In this document: positions 1-10,302 of the stretch, in pieces | Layout: each line of letters starts with the position of its first letter | How positions within the stretch are numbered: position 1 is the first letter of the stretch | NCBI GenBank assembly: GCA_001936135.1 | Contig: CP012817.1 | Span: 496,001 to 560,000, forward strand | Length of the DNA: 64,000 nt | DNA from: Saccharomycopsis fibuligera x Saccharomycopsis cf. fibuligera | Lineage: Eukaryota; Ascomycota; Saccharomycetes; Ascoideales; Saccharomycopsidaceae | Reading direction: 5' to 3' | The notes under the pieces: model-generated | Seen by the model: only the letters and a program-made list of their open reading frames with translations | What the model was told of the DNA's origin: nothing | The model's database searches: none | Program-made: the position numbers and the translations under genes

Positions 1-150
1 CTGGCAGCCGGAGCTAGCAGGGTTGGGCGATTCCTTCTGTGTCTGGTAGCGGTGCCCAACTCGACCGCCGCCGCTGGCCGCGGGGTCCCGCCAGTGCTGG
101 GTGCTGGCGCGCTCTGTTTGCTGTTTTCCGTTCCTCGCTTTGCTCCCGCT

Positions 151-195
151 GCTCTGGCCTGCTCTGGCCTGCTCTGGCCTGGCCTGCTCTGGTCT
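151..195. repeat. 10-bp tandem repeat GCTCTGGCCT
   Basis: The unit GCTCTGGCCT occurs three times exactly at 151-180, followed by a decayed continuation (GGCCTGCTCTGG) to about 195. Confidence 0.9.
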
Positions 196-312
196 TGGTC
201 CTGGTCGGCAGCAAGGATTGCCGTGGACGCGCTCTAGATACGTCAAGAGTTGCCACCAGCATGACAGCTGATCGCACCGAGTACCTGCTACGCTCTGGAA
301 GCAGAGCAGCCG

Positions 313-337
313 TATACACACACACACATATATATAC
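313..337. repeat. CA/TA microsatellite
   Basis: A short run of CA dinucleotides passes directly into TA dinucleotides inside the GC-rich island. Confidence 0.9.
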
Positions 338-515
338 AAGACGGGCGCCCGCAAATCAAACCAGGGCGCGATGGACACCACGTTTCCTGTGTCTGGCAAC
401 ACGCTGCTCTACGTGGGCTGCTAGGGCACCTCCGGCCATGTGTGCGTAGGCTTCTCCGCTACGGACCGCGAGTAATCGCCGCCGCCGCTTGCCGCCGCTC
501 GCCGCTCGTCGCAGT

Positions 516-534
516 TCCGCGGAAGTTCCGCGGA
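516..534. promoter_or_regulatory. Two TCCGCGGA palindromes (PDRE-like)
   Basis: TCCGCGGA occurs at 516-523 and again at 527-534. The sites are 11 bp apart start to start, so they lie on nearly the same face of the helix. TCCGCGGA is the classical pleiotropic drug response element bound by Pdr1/Pdr3 zinc-cluster factors in Saccharomyces cerevisiae. More generally, CCG facing CGG is the half-site arrangement of Zn2Cys6 dimers. The match is seen directly. That a factor binds here is inference, because target motifs differ in Candida-clade yeasts. Confidence 0.4.
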
Positions 535-1084
535 ACTGCTTGGAGTTGGCCAAACGCTAAAGCGCAAAACCGCTTTGTACACTCCCAGCAGATATCCCGG
601 TACCACCGCCAAGAAAGACTGGCAGGCGTAGGGATAACAGTGCGCAAAACAGCTGCTCAGCAAGCACAAAGCAAAAAGGCGGCGTCTGGGAGCCAGAGCC
701 AAAGAAGGCATAGATCTCAGCTTTGCTTGCGGAGGTGCAGTTCCTGGTTTTGCGTTTTGGGTACATGCAGCATCGTAGATACATAGATCTTTGGGTTCGT
801 TAATTGGGAAATATACGAACCCGTCCGCTCCGCCCTTGATTGCGAGCTGGCGATTACCGGAGCTGTCGCCAACAGCATGACAGGAGCAGGAGGCTCGCGG
901 TTTGCTGGCTGGCCCGCCGTGGCCAATTGAGTCTATACTTGCAAGACCGTGCAAGTCGCGCCCATCAAGTACTCATATCGTGCGGTGCGCAACAAGCGTA
1001 TACACACCGAGCACACGTCGCTTGATGTGCGCTCCGCTCCAACAGACCCAGCAAAAGCGGCGCGAGGCTCTGGAATTGCGGTTT

Positions 1085-1108
1085 GGCGGCGCCGGGATGG
1101 CGGCGCCG
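1085..1108. repeat. GGCGGCGCCG direct repeat
   Basis: GGCGGCGCCG is present at 1085-1094 and 1099-1108, each copy containing the palindrome GGCGCC. It adds to the unusual composition of the island. Confidence 0.85.
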
Positions 1109-2280
1109 TCAGGGTTGCTGTAATGGGCGGCCGGCAAGTAAGACTGCAAAATACGAGCTTTTTCCAACGGAAACAGGTCCCCAGAGCAAAGGAAGCAATG
1201 GCAGGCTACCAGCATTACTGGCCTGGCCTCTGTGTACCTCACTATCGCGCGCTGCAAGGATGGCTGCTGTTGTTGTTTTGTTAATCCCTACAGGAGCACT
1301 CCCAGTGACAGATCGGATAAAAAACCTACGGAACAAAATTTGTGTTTCGCACTAATCGGCCTCTTCGTAAAAAGTTTGCAGGAGAACGCCAATCATGCCA
1401 AAGTCGAAATCAACGAGCTACAGAGACCGTACCAGGATGTATCCTGGCAAACACAAAATCTGACCACAAGATCTCGCACATCAGCCACTCTCCGCGTGTG
1501 CCACATGGAGCACTCTGCTTTGTGTAGCTGGGACATCACTACTGGCCGCCCGCCCACTCCGAGTTGCCAACACAAGCTGCGTGCTGCCAATTGCCCTCGG
1601 CAGGCGTGGCCAGAAGGGCTGAGCCAGAGCAGGCGTTCGTGGGCGCAGAGACTAGGGCATCTTTTGGGCTTGATCTCAGCAAGCCTGCGCAATGTTGAGC
1701 CCAGGCAAATACAGTTTGCGTTTAAGTGGCTGAACATTCGGCCGATAGATTTGGTTTTAGGAAGCGGAGCATTGAGTGCTGGTTGCAACACACTGTTTGG
1801 CACTGCAGAAGCGCTGCATCGCCAGCCTAGAGCTAGGGGTCACTGAATGTGCTCGGAAAACTTGTGCAAAAAAAAGCCCATCAGCCCAATGCTGCTGCTG
1901 CTGGGAGGTGCTAGCATATGGGGCCACCGCCAGAACATTGTGTTGACGGCCAGAGGCCCAGAGCACAAATTCAAGCAAAGTTTTAGGCGCGGTGCAGAAC
2001 ATCAGGCAATCTAAAGCTTATTTTATTTATCGCTGCTTTCTGAGAGGAAAAGCTTGTAATCATCCCTACTAGATGCTTTTGGTTGACCAAATCCATAAAC
2101 GACAACTTTCACAGAACTGCCTCCTTGCAATGGCACTTTATAGTCGTACGACGTATGGTGCCTTTGGCACGCCGTCAGGAAGTGCTGCTGCCCCACGCTA
2201 GACACTACACCACGCTCAAGCCAGGTGACAAGTTCCACCTGCCCTTGCTGGTGCTGTGCGGTGCTACTATCTCTGTTTGA

Positions 2281-3062
2281 GTATAGAGAAACACTGTGTG
2301 AGAAATTAGCAAGTTTACGACCTAGTTTGTATTGGTGACACTATCAATGCTAGGCGATACACGTCACTTCTTTGACCAGGCTGCACGCACCCAAGGCTAA
2401 AAAAGGTGGTGCTGAAGCAGCACAAAAAAGCATGCATCTCTGCTTAAAGCAAAACATCAGTTTCAAATGGTTCGTTTGCCTACATTAGCGCAGACGGTAG
2501 TGTGTTCCTGGCCTTCGTCGTCCAAGTCGATTCTACACTTGGTGTGCGCAAAAGATCACCAAGTTTACAATACTTACAATTTTGCATAACGACGTAGGGG
2601 CCAATGCATTCTCAGTCTTTGACTAAAAAAAAAATTGTAGCGACATAGAGACCTTGAGTGAATAATCCGTGTAAATAACAGTAATAATTAGTAGCAAAGC
2701 GCAAAGATGAAATGTTAGAAAGATAATAATGATGAATAAATGACTATTGGTTGAAAATCAAAATAGTTGGAAAATAAAAAATTTTTGAAAATTTCATCAA
2801 ACGTTCATGCAATAGTAGATTAGAAATACTGACGATAGTAAAAACAGAAAACGAATTAGACTACTAAAAATTGAAAAGAACAACGAAAGAAGAAGCAAAA
2901 CACCAAACATCAGGAAGAATTAAACAAAAGAGAAAATACAAATTAACAGTCGTAATAGATTGGTGGTTGGTGATGTGTGATTCGTAAGGATAGCGTGGGT
3001 CAGAAAAAAAAAATAAAAATAAAAAAAAAGGGGGCGTGAGCTTTCAGTTGAGGAGGATAGTA
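2281..3062. other. AT-rich intergenic region, no gene seen
   Basis: AT-rich DNA with A-runs (2624-2636 and around 3005-3028) lying 3' of the GATA-factor gene. It probably holds that gene's 3' UTR and polyadenylation region on the minus strand. No tRNA-like or coding structure was recognised. Confidence 0.6.
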
Positions 3063-4055
3063 TTAATGGTAATATGGTGGACCATGACTAGCGAACTGGT
3101 TAGGGTAATGAGACGGATATGATTGGGGGCTAAATGGTGCAGGTTGGGGCGCCATTCCAGCCGGCACAGGAACAAGCCCAGGATGATGATGCGCCTGGTA
3201 TGATGGATAGTATTGTTCTACTGGTCTGCTCTGAGTATGATGTGCTGGATGTAGCTGCGGTGCTGCTACTGAAGGATGAGGGTAAAACTCTGGATGCGGA
3301 GGAACTCCAGCATTATGAGGATGGTTGAACGTCTGTGAATTCACAGAGTAGCTGGACCCGTTACTTGACCTTGAGATTCTCTTTGCCTCTTTTAGTTCTT
3401 TTTTGCGTTTCATTTCTTCAGCTGCGTAAGCAATACCTTTTCTCTTCGATATTTTGGCAAAATAAAGCCCACAAGCATTACATAATGTTCGAGCACCATT
3501 TGGACCTCTTCTCCATTCGGGAGTGCTTTCGCAAGAACAGCACTCACAACGTAATTTTATCTTCTTGTTGCTTGACGCAGATGACACAGCATTCAAGGAG
3601 CTGCTATTGGATCCCAAGGAGACATTTGATGGGTATGGTGAGGATGCATAGATTATAGGGCTACTTGACGACAAGACAGGAGATGATGAGTGCAATGTTG
3701 GAAAAGATGCTGAATGCTGAGGCGGTGTTTGGTGATGACTTTGAGCATAAGGTGGGCATGATGCAACACTGGTACCTTTACTTGAGGCAACCTTGGTTGG
3801 CGTATCTGAAGATAGAAGTGATGAAATTGGCGGTAGCGTGCGAGGATTACTTTTAGTTTGTGTAGTTTGTCCTGTGCGGGAACCTGCTGATGTAGAATGT
3901 GATGAGATGCTTGGTCTGTTTGCAAAAGAGTTGGTCTGATAGTTCACACCTTGGTTTTGGCTAAGGGTATCAGCTTTTGGTGTGAAATCTAAGGAATCTG
4001 TGATAGTAGAAATGGAAGGTAGACGAACACCTTGGGAATTTCCTGAGATTGTCAT
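3063..4055 (-). CDS. GATA-type zinc-finger transcription factor (BRG1/GAT2-like)
   Basis: Predicted DNA-binding regulator of 330 aa. The single zinc finger lies at about residues 170-195 and has the pattern C-x2-C-x18-C-x2-C around TPEWRRGPNGARTLCNACGL, the long-loop (type IVb) GATA class. Two extra cysteines sit inside the first pair (CECCSC). A basic tail (KISKRKG, then MKRKKELKEAKR) follows. The N-terminal part is Ser/Thr-rich. The C-terminus is a His/Pro/Tyr/Gln-rich low-complexity tail typical of biofilm and hyphal regulators. The start at 4055 (MTISGN) is preferred over an upstream in-frame ATG at 4211, because the added stretch is a Lys/Phe-rich translation of an A-tract leader. Type IVb finger, size and very long promoter suit Candida BRG1/GAT2, but GAT-family paralogues cannot be separated by eye. 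Confidence 0.9.
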   Translation of the reverse strand: MTISGNSQGVRLPSISTITDSLDFTPKADTLSQNQGVNYQTNSFANRPSISSHSTSAGSRTGQTTQTKSNPRTLPPISSLLSSDTPTKVASSKGTSVASCPPYAQSHHQTPPQHSASFPTLHSSSPVLSSSSPIIYASSPYPSNVSLGSNSSSLNAVSSASSNKKIKLRCECCSCESTPEWRRGPNGARTLCNACGLYFAKISKRKGIAYAAEEMKRKKELKEAKRISRSSNGSSYSVNSQTFNHPHNAGVPPHPEFYPHPSVAAPQLHPAHHTQSRPVEQYYPSYQAHHHPGLVPVPAGMAPQPAPFSPQSYPSHYPNQFASHGPPYYH

Positions 4056-4217
4056 TTTGCAAAAATTTATATTTATTCTAAACTTTTTTTTTTTTTCAAA
4101 AATTTTTTTTTGGAGATTGTTAGCCTGTGATAAGTTCAGGGAGTTTATCTTTCTCTGTATTCCTGATGATCTCGATATTGAGATATCACAAGTTTGAGTC
4201 TTGTTTCTCAAAAGAAG

Positions 4218-4222
<5 letters not shown>

Positions 4223-4252
<30 letters not shown>
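4223..4252. repeat. Poly(A) run, 30 bp
   Basis: Thirty uninterrupted A on the plus strand, about 170 bp upstream of the chosen start of the GATA gene. It is poly(T) in that gene's sense, a likely nucleosome-excluding promoter element. Confidence 0.9.
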
Positions 4253-4255
<3 letters not shown>

Positions 4256-4632
4256 GGAGTTTTGAAATATGGCCACTTTTAACTGACTGGAAGGACGGGC
4301 AGTGGAAAGTTATATAAGGATATACAAACTATTGTGACAAGGATGCTGGACCTGCAATCTGATATCACTGTGTAAGTAAATGAGTTTATATAACTAATAA
4401 CAAGAAACAGGTTGCTTGGAAAAGTAGAAACAACCAACAAAAAAGACAGAACAGCAGGCCTATCAAGCAAAAAAGTGTAACTTTACAAGGGTTTTTGAAG
4501 GGCATCACGCATGGATATATATCATCACAGCTCAATCTATCAAGCTTTCAAACTGACCGTCTGTCACTTAAAATCTGCACACACAAAATAAAATCTGCAC
4601 AATGCACAAAGTGTAAATAAGACTTTCTTGCA

Positions 4633-4635
<3 letters not shown>

Positions 4636-4665
<30 letters not shown>
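4636..4665. repeat. (AT)n microsatellite
   Basis: About 15 AT dinucleotides in the promoter of the GATA gene. Confidence 0.95.
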
Positions 4666-4671
<6 letters not shown>

Positions 4672-4902
4672 GCATAAATGTGTGCATGATGCAGTGCACA
4701 TATTTTTTTAAACCATATATAACAATTCCTGCAACTTAAATCTATTTTTTTCTATAATTGCAGTAAGGTTTGAAAAACTGGATCCGTACAGTACATTACA
4801 GCACATATAATAAGCGAAGAAAGATACGCCTTTAAACGCACAGTGCGGCAGGCACATGCCTAACTAATCTGCCTCAACGCACAGCTTCGATTTCCTTGCT
4901 TC

Positions 4903-4922
4903 TTTTTTTTTTTTTTTTTTTT
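4903..4922. repeat. Poly(T) run, 20 bp
   Basis: Twenty uninterrupted T in the gene-free region upstream of the GATA gene. Confidence 0.9.
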
Positions 4923-5829
4923 CTGGAGCTTTTTACAGAGTCACCCGGGGTTTCTCCAGCATCTTGTGATGTGCGGATGTTCAACCGACGAAATTTCTCG
5001 TAGATTCCGGTGCATGTTTGAATCATCAACTTTTTGAGGGTCTGCATAGGAACGGTTTGTGGACCATGATGTAAATATTTTCATGTATCACTTCGTCTTC
5101 CCTGACACCTATTCCATGGATACTTTAAGAACATAAATTTTTAGCACAAACAGAACCTTGGAGGCTATCTTCAATGCTTCTGTTGATATCAAAGCGGAGA
5201 TAACATGGGCCAGATGATATATTTTCATACTCCAAGTTATTTTGAGCGGTAAGCAAGACATCCTCAAAATTCCATGTTTTCTATGCCCGCTTTACCACGG
5301 CGTTCAACTTATAATACTGTAACACCTTGCCCAAGTTATGTTCTTTTGTGCTCTTACTGACAAAGCCAAAACCTTCGCTGATGTAAGGTGCTTTAAACAA
5401 GGGTGCCTCTTTTTAAGTACTTGAAAAATTTTACTTTTTTTCTTACATTTTTTTGCTTTTTTTTCTTGCTCTGTGTTGATTTCTGACTCAAAATTTTTCA
5501 TCGCACTCTTGCGACATTTGAGACAATACAAACAAGTCTCAAGTTTACGCAAAGGACATCTTTTCATTTCAAGTGATTTTGGCAAGACCTTCAATTTTTC
5601 TTAGACATATGCGCAGTCGGTTATATACTACAGAAGATCTCTAAGATTGTTTTATCTCCGCTGCATTTCGTTACATGGTACGGCTGGGAAGTTGAAATTT
5701 ACAGTTTATTTAGCTCGCTTGCGGTAGTTTTTATATAGTTGTAACCTGCTAGCTAACTTCCTAGAGGAGAAGTTGGTGGTATAGTGACAAGGCGAGTGCA
5801 CTGATGAATTAAGGGGAGATGCGTCAAGC

Positions 5830-5854
5830 AAAAAAAAAAAAAAAAAAAAAAAAA
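5830..5854. repeat. Poly(A) run, 25 bp
   Basis: Twenty-five uninterrupted A in gene-free DNA. Confidence 0.9.
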
Positions 5855-8800
5855 GAAAGCGAAGAAAAAACTGAATAGGAATGAGTAGCGATTACTATTG
5901 GTTAAGCAGTCGTCCTAGCAAGTATTAAAGTGCTGAAAACACAATGAAAAAGTGTTGAAGAATTAAAAAAATTGGGAAGGCCAAAAAGGAAAACTAATGC
6001 TGAGTTTTAAGACAGAAAATGACAACAGGAAATGGGATTCAAAGGCTAGATCTAGGCTTAGGAATATTTGGTGTACTGGTAGTAGACTTATGATCTAGTT
6101 ATATCCATTTTATTTGCAAGACAAAAATTTGTAAGACAATTTGTTTGAGTCTGTAAAAATGATTTTGGTATGCCGAGGCCAATTTCATCTTGTTTTCGTT
6201 GTCCGAAGGGAAATTTTTTCCATTTGCTTAAATTAATTTTTTCTATTGCTGAAACGACACCGTTGAAACTTGAAGTTAACGTTGTCAATAGTTACCATTT
6301 ACACGGATTGCTTCTTTTTTGTGACATTTATGTATGGATGTAACGACAATGATTTTTGAAGTCGTAGTAAGTAAATTCTGGCATCACATCAAATTATAGT
6401 AAAAATTCAACGAGCTCTTTGGTAGAAGCAGAGCTAACGAAGCAGAAAACCAAACATTTATTTTACTGTTAGCTTATTCTTCATAGATTTTGCCAGAAGC
6501 AAGGGAATTAGGCGTTACAAAAGCACATCTAGTTTTACTAAGCCGCAGGTTCAAAATAGCGTGAGTTGGTTGCGTCTGGAAATAAATAATAGCTAGCGCT
6601 ATCCATTGACGAATATTGGCCCGGCTTCTAGAAGCCGAACCCCACCCAAAGAAGAAATTTTCAAATATTCCGCCAAACAATTCTATCGCGTCCTAGACCG
6701 TACCCGCATCAGTTAACATGATTATACGTTATATAAATCATTAACACACATGTTCTATTTATTATCCTCAAACAAATAGACCCAGTTTTCATATTATGAT
6801 TATGAATTTAGAGGCAGGCCCAGGTACATCTACCCTCAAAGTGTATATATAAAGTAGAGAAGAGCGTGCTGAATAAAGTTCACTTTCGGTCCGCGGGCAA
6901 GTAAACTTAATTTAAGGAATGCTTATAGTTAGCTGATGGAGAGAGCAGAAAAAGTTTAATAAACAAAACTTTATAAACATTTTTTTTCCATCTTAATGCT
7001 TCCAGAAAACGGCAAGTTCTCATTTTAATCAGTATAAAATTCTAGCCATATGGTATACTTATGGCTACATGTGCAAGAACTGTACGCCAAAAAGCCCTAA
7101 GCAGTACTAGTGGAACGCTTCGTGTCAGGCTTCGCAGCGTTGGGGTACGCAAACTGCAGCAAAAATAACGAATGCTCTGGATAATAATATCAATAATATG
7201 CTGTAGTCTATCACGAGTTGCCTTTAGTGACAAAAATTAGTAGGCCTAGGAGGCCATATAGAAAGATACTAAAGGATTATCTCACTACAACTAGCAAAAA
7301 AACTGCCAAGCGGCTTGTTTTTTTCTCTTTTTGCTATGAAAATGATGTTTTCACATCTTTGTATTCTAGCTCCACTTCTAGACAGTTTTCCAATTTTGAT
7401 CATGGGTCAAACAAGAAAAAAGCTATAGCCCAAGCCACATCTTGTGCGTGCAATATCACACAGTTAAGAGTTCATGCATGCAGGTGTTTAGGAGACAAAG
7501 CATACCGAGACATAATTTTTTGTACTCAGTCAACATACTAGAACAAATTTGTATATAGTTTTCGACAGCAGACTAGGACTCCCGAAAAAAAGTTTCTTAC
7601 TAGCTATAAAGGGTGAACACCATTTCGCTTCAGAGTTTTTACTAACATTAGTTTTCTATTGATATTATAAAAAAGTACAATGCATGTCTTGATTTTTGCT
7701 TTTATGTTACGACCAGCAATCTCAAGTAACAGATCAGCAAGATTGGGTTGGAAACCCTGGGAAGGATGAGGAGGCATACCTGAAAATAATGGTACAGCCC
7801 TGCTTGGGTTAACTTGCCGATTGATACTTGAGTATTTCACAAAGCCTTTGTTGAATTTAGCATGTGGCAACTGATGATCTTGCAGAATCCAGTCCAACCA
7901 AGAAATGCGGCAAGACTTGGGTATTCCAAAAGCATCTTTTTTTTTTTCTTTAATAGACATCTATCTTTATTGGGAACTATTGAGAGATTCCGCAAGCTTT
8001 TTTTGGTTGCCGATGGCAGCTGATCATCTACCTTATTTTATTCTGAACCTTAAAAATGCTTTTAAGGTTTGTGCTAGTTAAAGCATCTGCGATATCTGTA
8101 ATACAACATTATGCAAAGAGTTTTAATTTGTCCGAGCATGCCCAACTTTGAAACCACCTTTTCTGCCAACAAGTTAGTACACCGTCTCAGTACATGCACT
8201 ATGATATTTTAAAGCAAGTGTACATATGCTAGATGGTGTAATATAGATATATACATATGTAAAGTTCATTTCTAAGATTAGCAACAGTACGAAAAAGGAA
8301 CCAGTGAATACAGCACCATATCGTGAACGGATACAGTTGAATCGTGTCTCTGATCTAACAGCCGAAAAAAGAAAGATCTGTGTTTTGCTTTATTGCTTTT
8401 TGCTGGTCAGCCTGCAGTATTTGCCCCTTTTTCTCTGTTTAGTATGGCTCGATATATGTTCAGTAAGACGATTTTGGTATGTATAGCGGCAGTTACTTGT
8501 TGGGAGCTAGCTATTATACCTTCAAAGGTTTCTTTCACAGTGGGCTGTTCGGCTTCCTCGCTAAGTTTTCAGATCACGGCGGAGCATCACTAAAGAAACA
8601 TTCAGTAGGCTTCTGGAACATGCACTTCACATTGTTATCTGTTTTTGTTATTGTCGGCAAAGCATTGCCCTGCAACTGCGATTAAATTGTATCGAATGTA
8701 CGATGATGCACAAGAGTTTTCTGGTTTTTGTTTTAATGTACTTGTTGATTTGGCGATTCAGTGATATTGCGATGTTCGGATTTTATGCAACTTTTGGTTT

Positions 8801-9240
8801 ACCTGCCCGCTTTTTTTTGTCCTTCTACTTTTACAAAATTCTAAATTTCATACTAAGTGTTCTTCAAATTATAATAAGGCTTTCTAGTAAGTTGTAGCAC
8901 AGATGTAGAAAAGCTGTTACAAAATTATTTTTTGAAAAAAATATTTACAACCGACAATCATGGAATTGGTTACACGAACCGTTTAACGGTTGATGTAAAG
9001 TCTTTTCAAATCCTATTGTTCCTCATGACGTTCCGCCTTTTCAAAATTGTTTCAGTTCCTTTCTGCCGGAATATAATAACAATAAAGTTTTGCTCAAACA
9101 CCTCTTTCACAACTTGGTTTTAACCTCATAGTGCACCTGTACAAGCTAGCTTGTTCGTATGGCTATACTTACGTAAAGCAGACAGACTTACTTGGGCATC
9201 TAGCTAACTCGTGGGGCTTGCTTAACCATAATAACAAAAT

Positions 9241-9243
<3 letters not shown>

Positions 9244-9272
<29 letters not shown>
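9244..9272. repeat. Poly(A) run, 29 bp
   Basis: Twenty-nine uninterrupted A in gene-free DNA between the GATA and SBE2-like genes. Confidence 0.9.
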
Positions 9273-9275
<3 letters not shown>

Positions 9276-10302
9276 TAGCAGACTAAAGGATTAACCGAAA
9301 GACATCAGTGACGTATGATGAGCTACATAAATCATGCTTTAGTGCCCTTGAGTTTGTCACTTGGTGGTTTATAAATAAATCGGATAGTGTTAAGTACTGC
9401 TGTACTGTATTTCTCCTATCATAGTGTATATGGAGGCAAGCCTACACTTTTACAATTTCTCTGTATTTGCGTTTATTTGTTTTTTTTTTTTTGTCGTTTC
9501 ACATCAGTTGCCTCATTTGCATTGCCCATCATGATGACGAATACGCTTACTACCTCCTAAAGATAGGATGCCGCATGTATAGTGTAAACAATATTTATAC
9601 AAAATACAAGGTAATAAAAAAAAACTTACGTGAGATAAAAATATATTTGAGAAACTTGAAAAATGCAAAAGAAATACAACAAATAATTGGAAAATAAAAA
9701 CCAATATTGCCAACATAACAGATATAATAATAAATATAAAACTAATAATAATGGTAGGGTAGGAAAAAAAAAGAATTAGAACATCTAAACCAATAAAAAA
9801 TGAAGAAAAAGGGAAAATCAAAAACAAAATAGGGACCATATGAGTGCAGTGTGTAAAAAAATAAAAAAAAATAAAAATATATATATAAATAAGATAAAGA
9901 GGAGAAAGTAGGAAAATAGCAGGATATAGAAAGAAACGAATCAATATACCCAATATAAATATAGGGACAAATGCAATTCCCATAGGAGTAGATATAATAT
10001 CCGTTTGTAGCAAAGAAAAGAACTAATAGAATAAAAGAAACATGACGACGATGAGAACAGGTTAAACGAAAATAAGATAATGCATCAAAATTAAAAAACG
10101 AAAAAGAAAAAAAGAAAAAGAGAAGAGGGAATATATGATAACGAGTCAAAAAGTGCGGAAAAGTGGTTTGATGGAAATGGGTTAATAAAGATTACCCAAA
10201 AAGATGTTTCTTTCAAAGTTGACGAATTGAGGAGTCGACAAAACTCGCATTTTACTCAGGATAAAACTTTTATAAACGGCATTGTCTTTAAATTAACAAG
10301 AC

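Larger units (their letters stand above)
1..2280. other. GC-rich gene-free island
   Basis: This stretch is visibly richer in G and C than the rest of the window, and the change to AT-rich DNA comes between about 2000 and 2560. Open frames appear in all six frames, which is expected where stop codons are rare by composition. None has a recognisable domain, and their translations are Cys/Arg/Trp-rich and read like noise. It also contains short CG-rich repeats, a CA/TA microsatellite and two TCCGCGGA palindromes. The best reading is a long regulatory or leader region of a gene lying to the left of the window. A transferred or contaminating segment cannot be excluded. Confidence 0.6.
4056..10302. 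other. 6.2-kb gene-free region upstream of the GATA gene
   Basis: No frame here is longer than about 166 codons, and none looks like protein; the longest ones are translations of A/T-biased DNA. The region holds several long homopolymers and a TA microsatellite. It lies 5' of the GATA factor and 3' of the SBE2-like gene, so most of it probably serves as promoter and long 5' leader of the GATA gene. Extended promoters are known for morphology regulators of Candida yeasts. A non-coding transcript is possible but not shown. Confidence 0.6.

Noticed and set aside
39-1846. Open frames of 60-204 codons in the GC-rich island, both strands
   Set aside because: They overlap in all phases, show Cys/Arg/Trp-rich random translations and no domain; stop codons are rare there by composition.
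6870-6900. CCGCGG near 6890 as a third PDRE
   Set aside because: Flanks are GTCCGCGGGC, not the TCCGCGGA palindrome, and it stands alone.
7604-7960. 118-codon minus frame (MSIKEKKKDAFG...) in the gene desert
   Set aside because: It looks slightly protein-like but is isolated and short, with no domain or conserved motif seen; kept as unproven.
9513-10149. Phe/Ile/Tyr-rich minus frames of 135 and 166 codons
   Set aside because: Translations of A-rich DNA in antisense; two overlapping frames show the same bias, so not membrane proteins.
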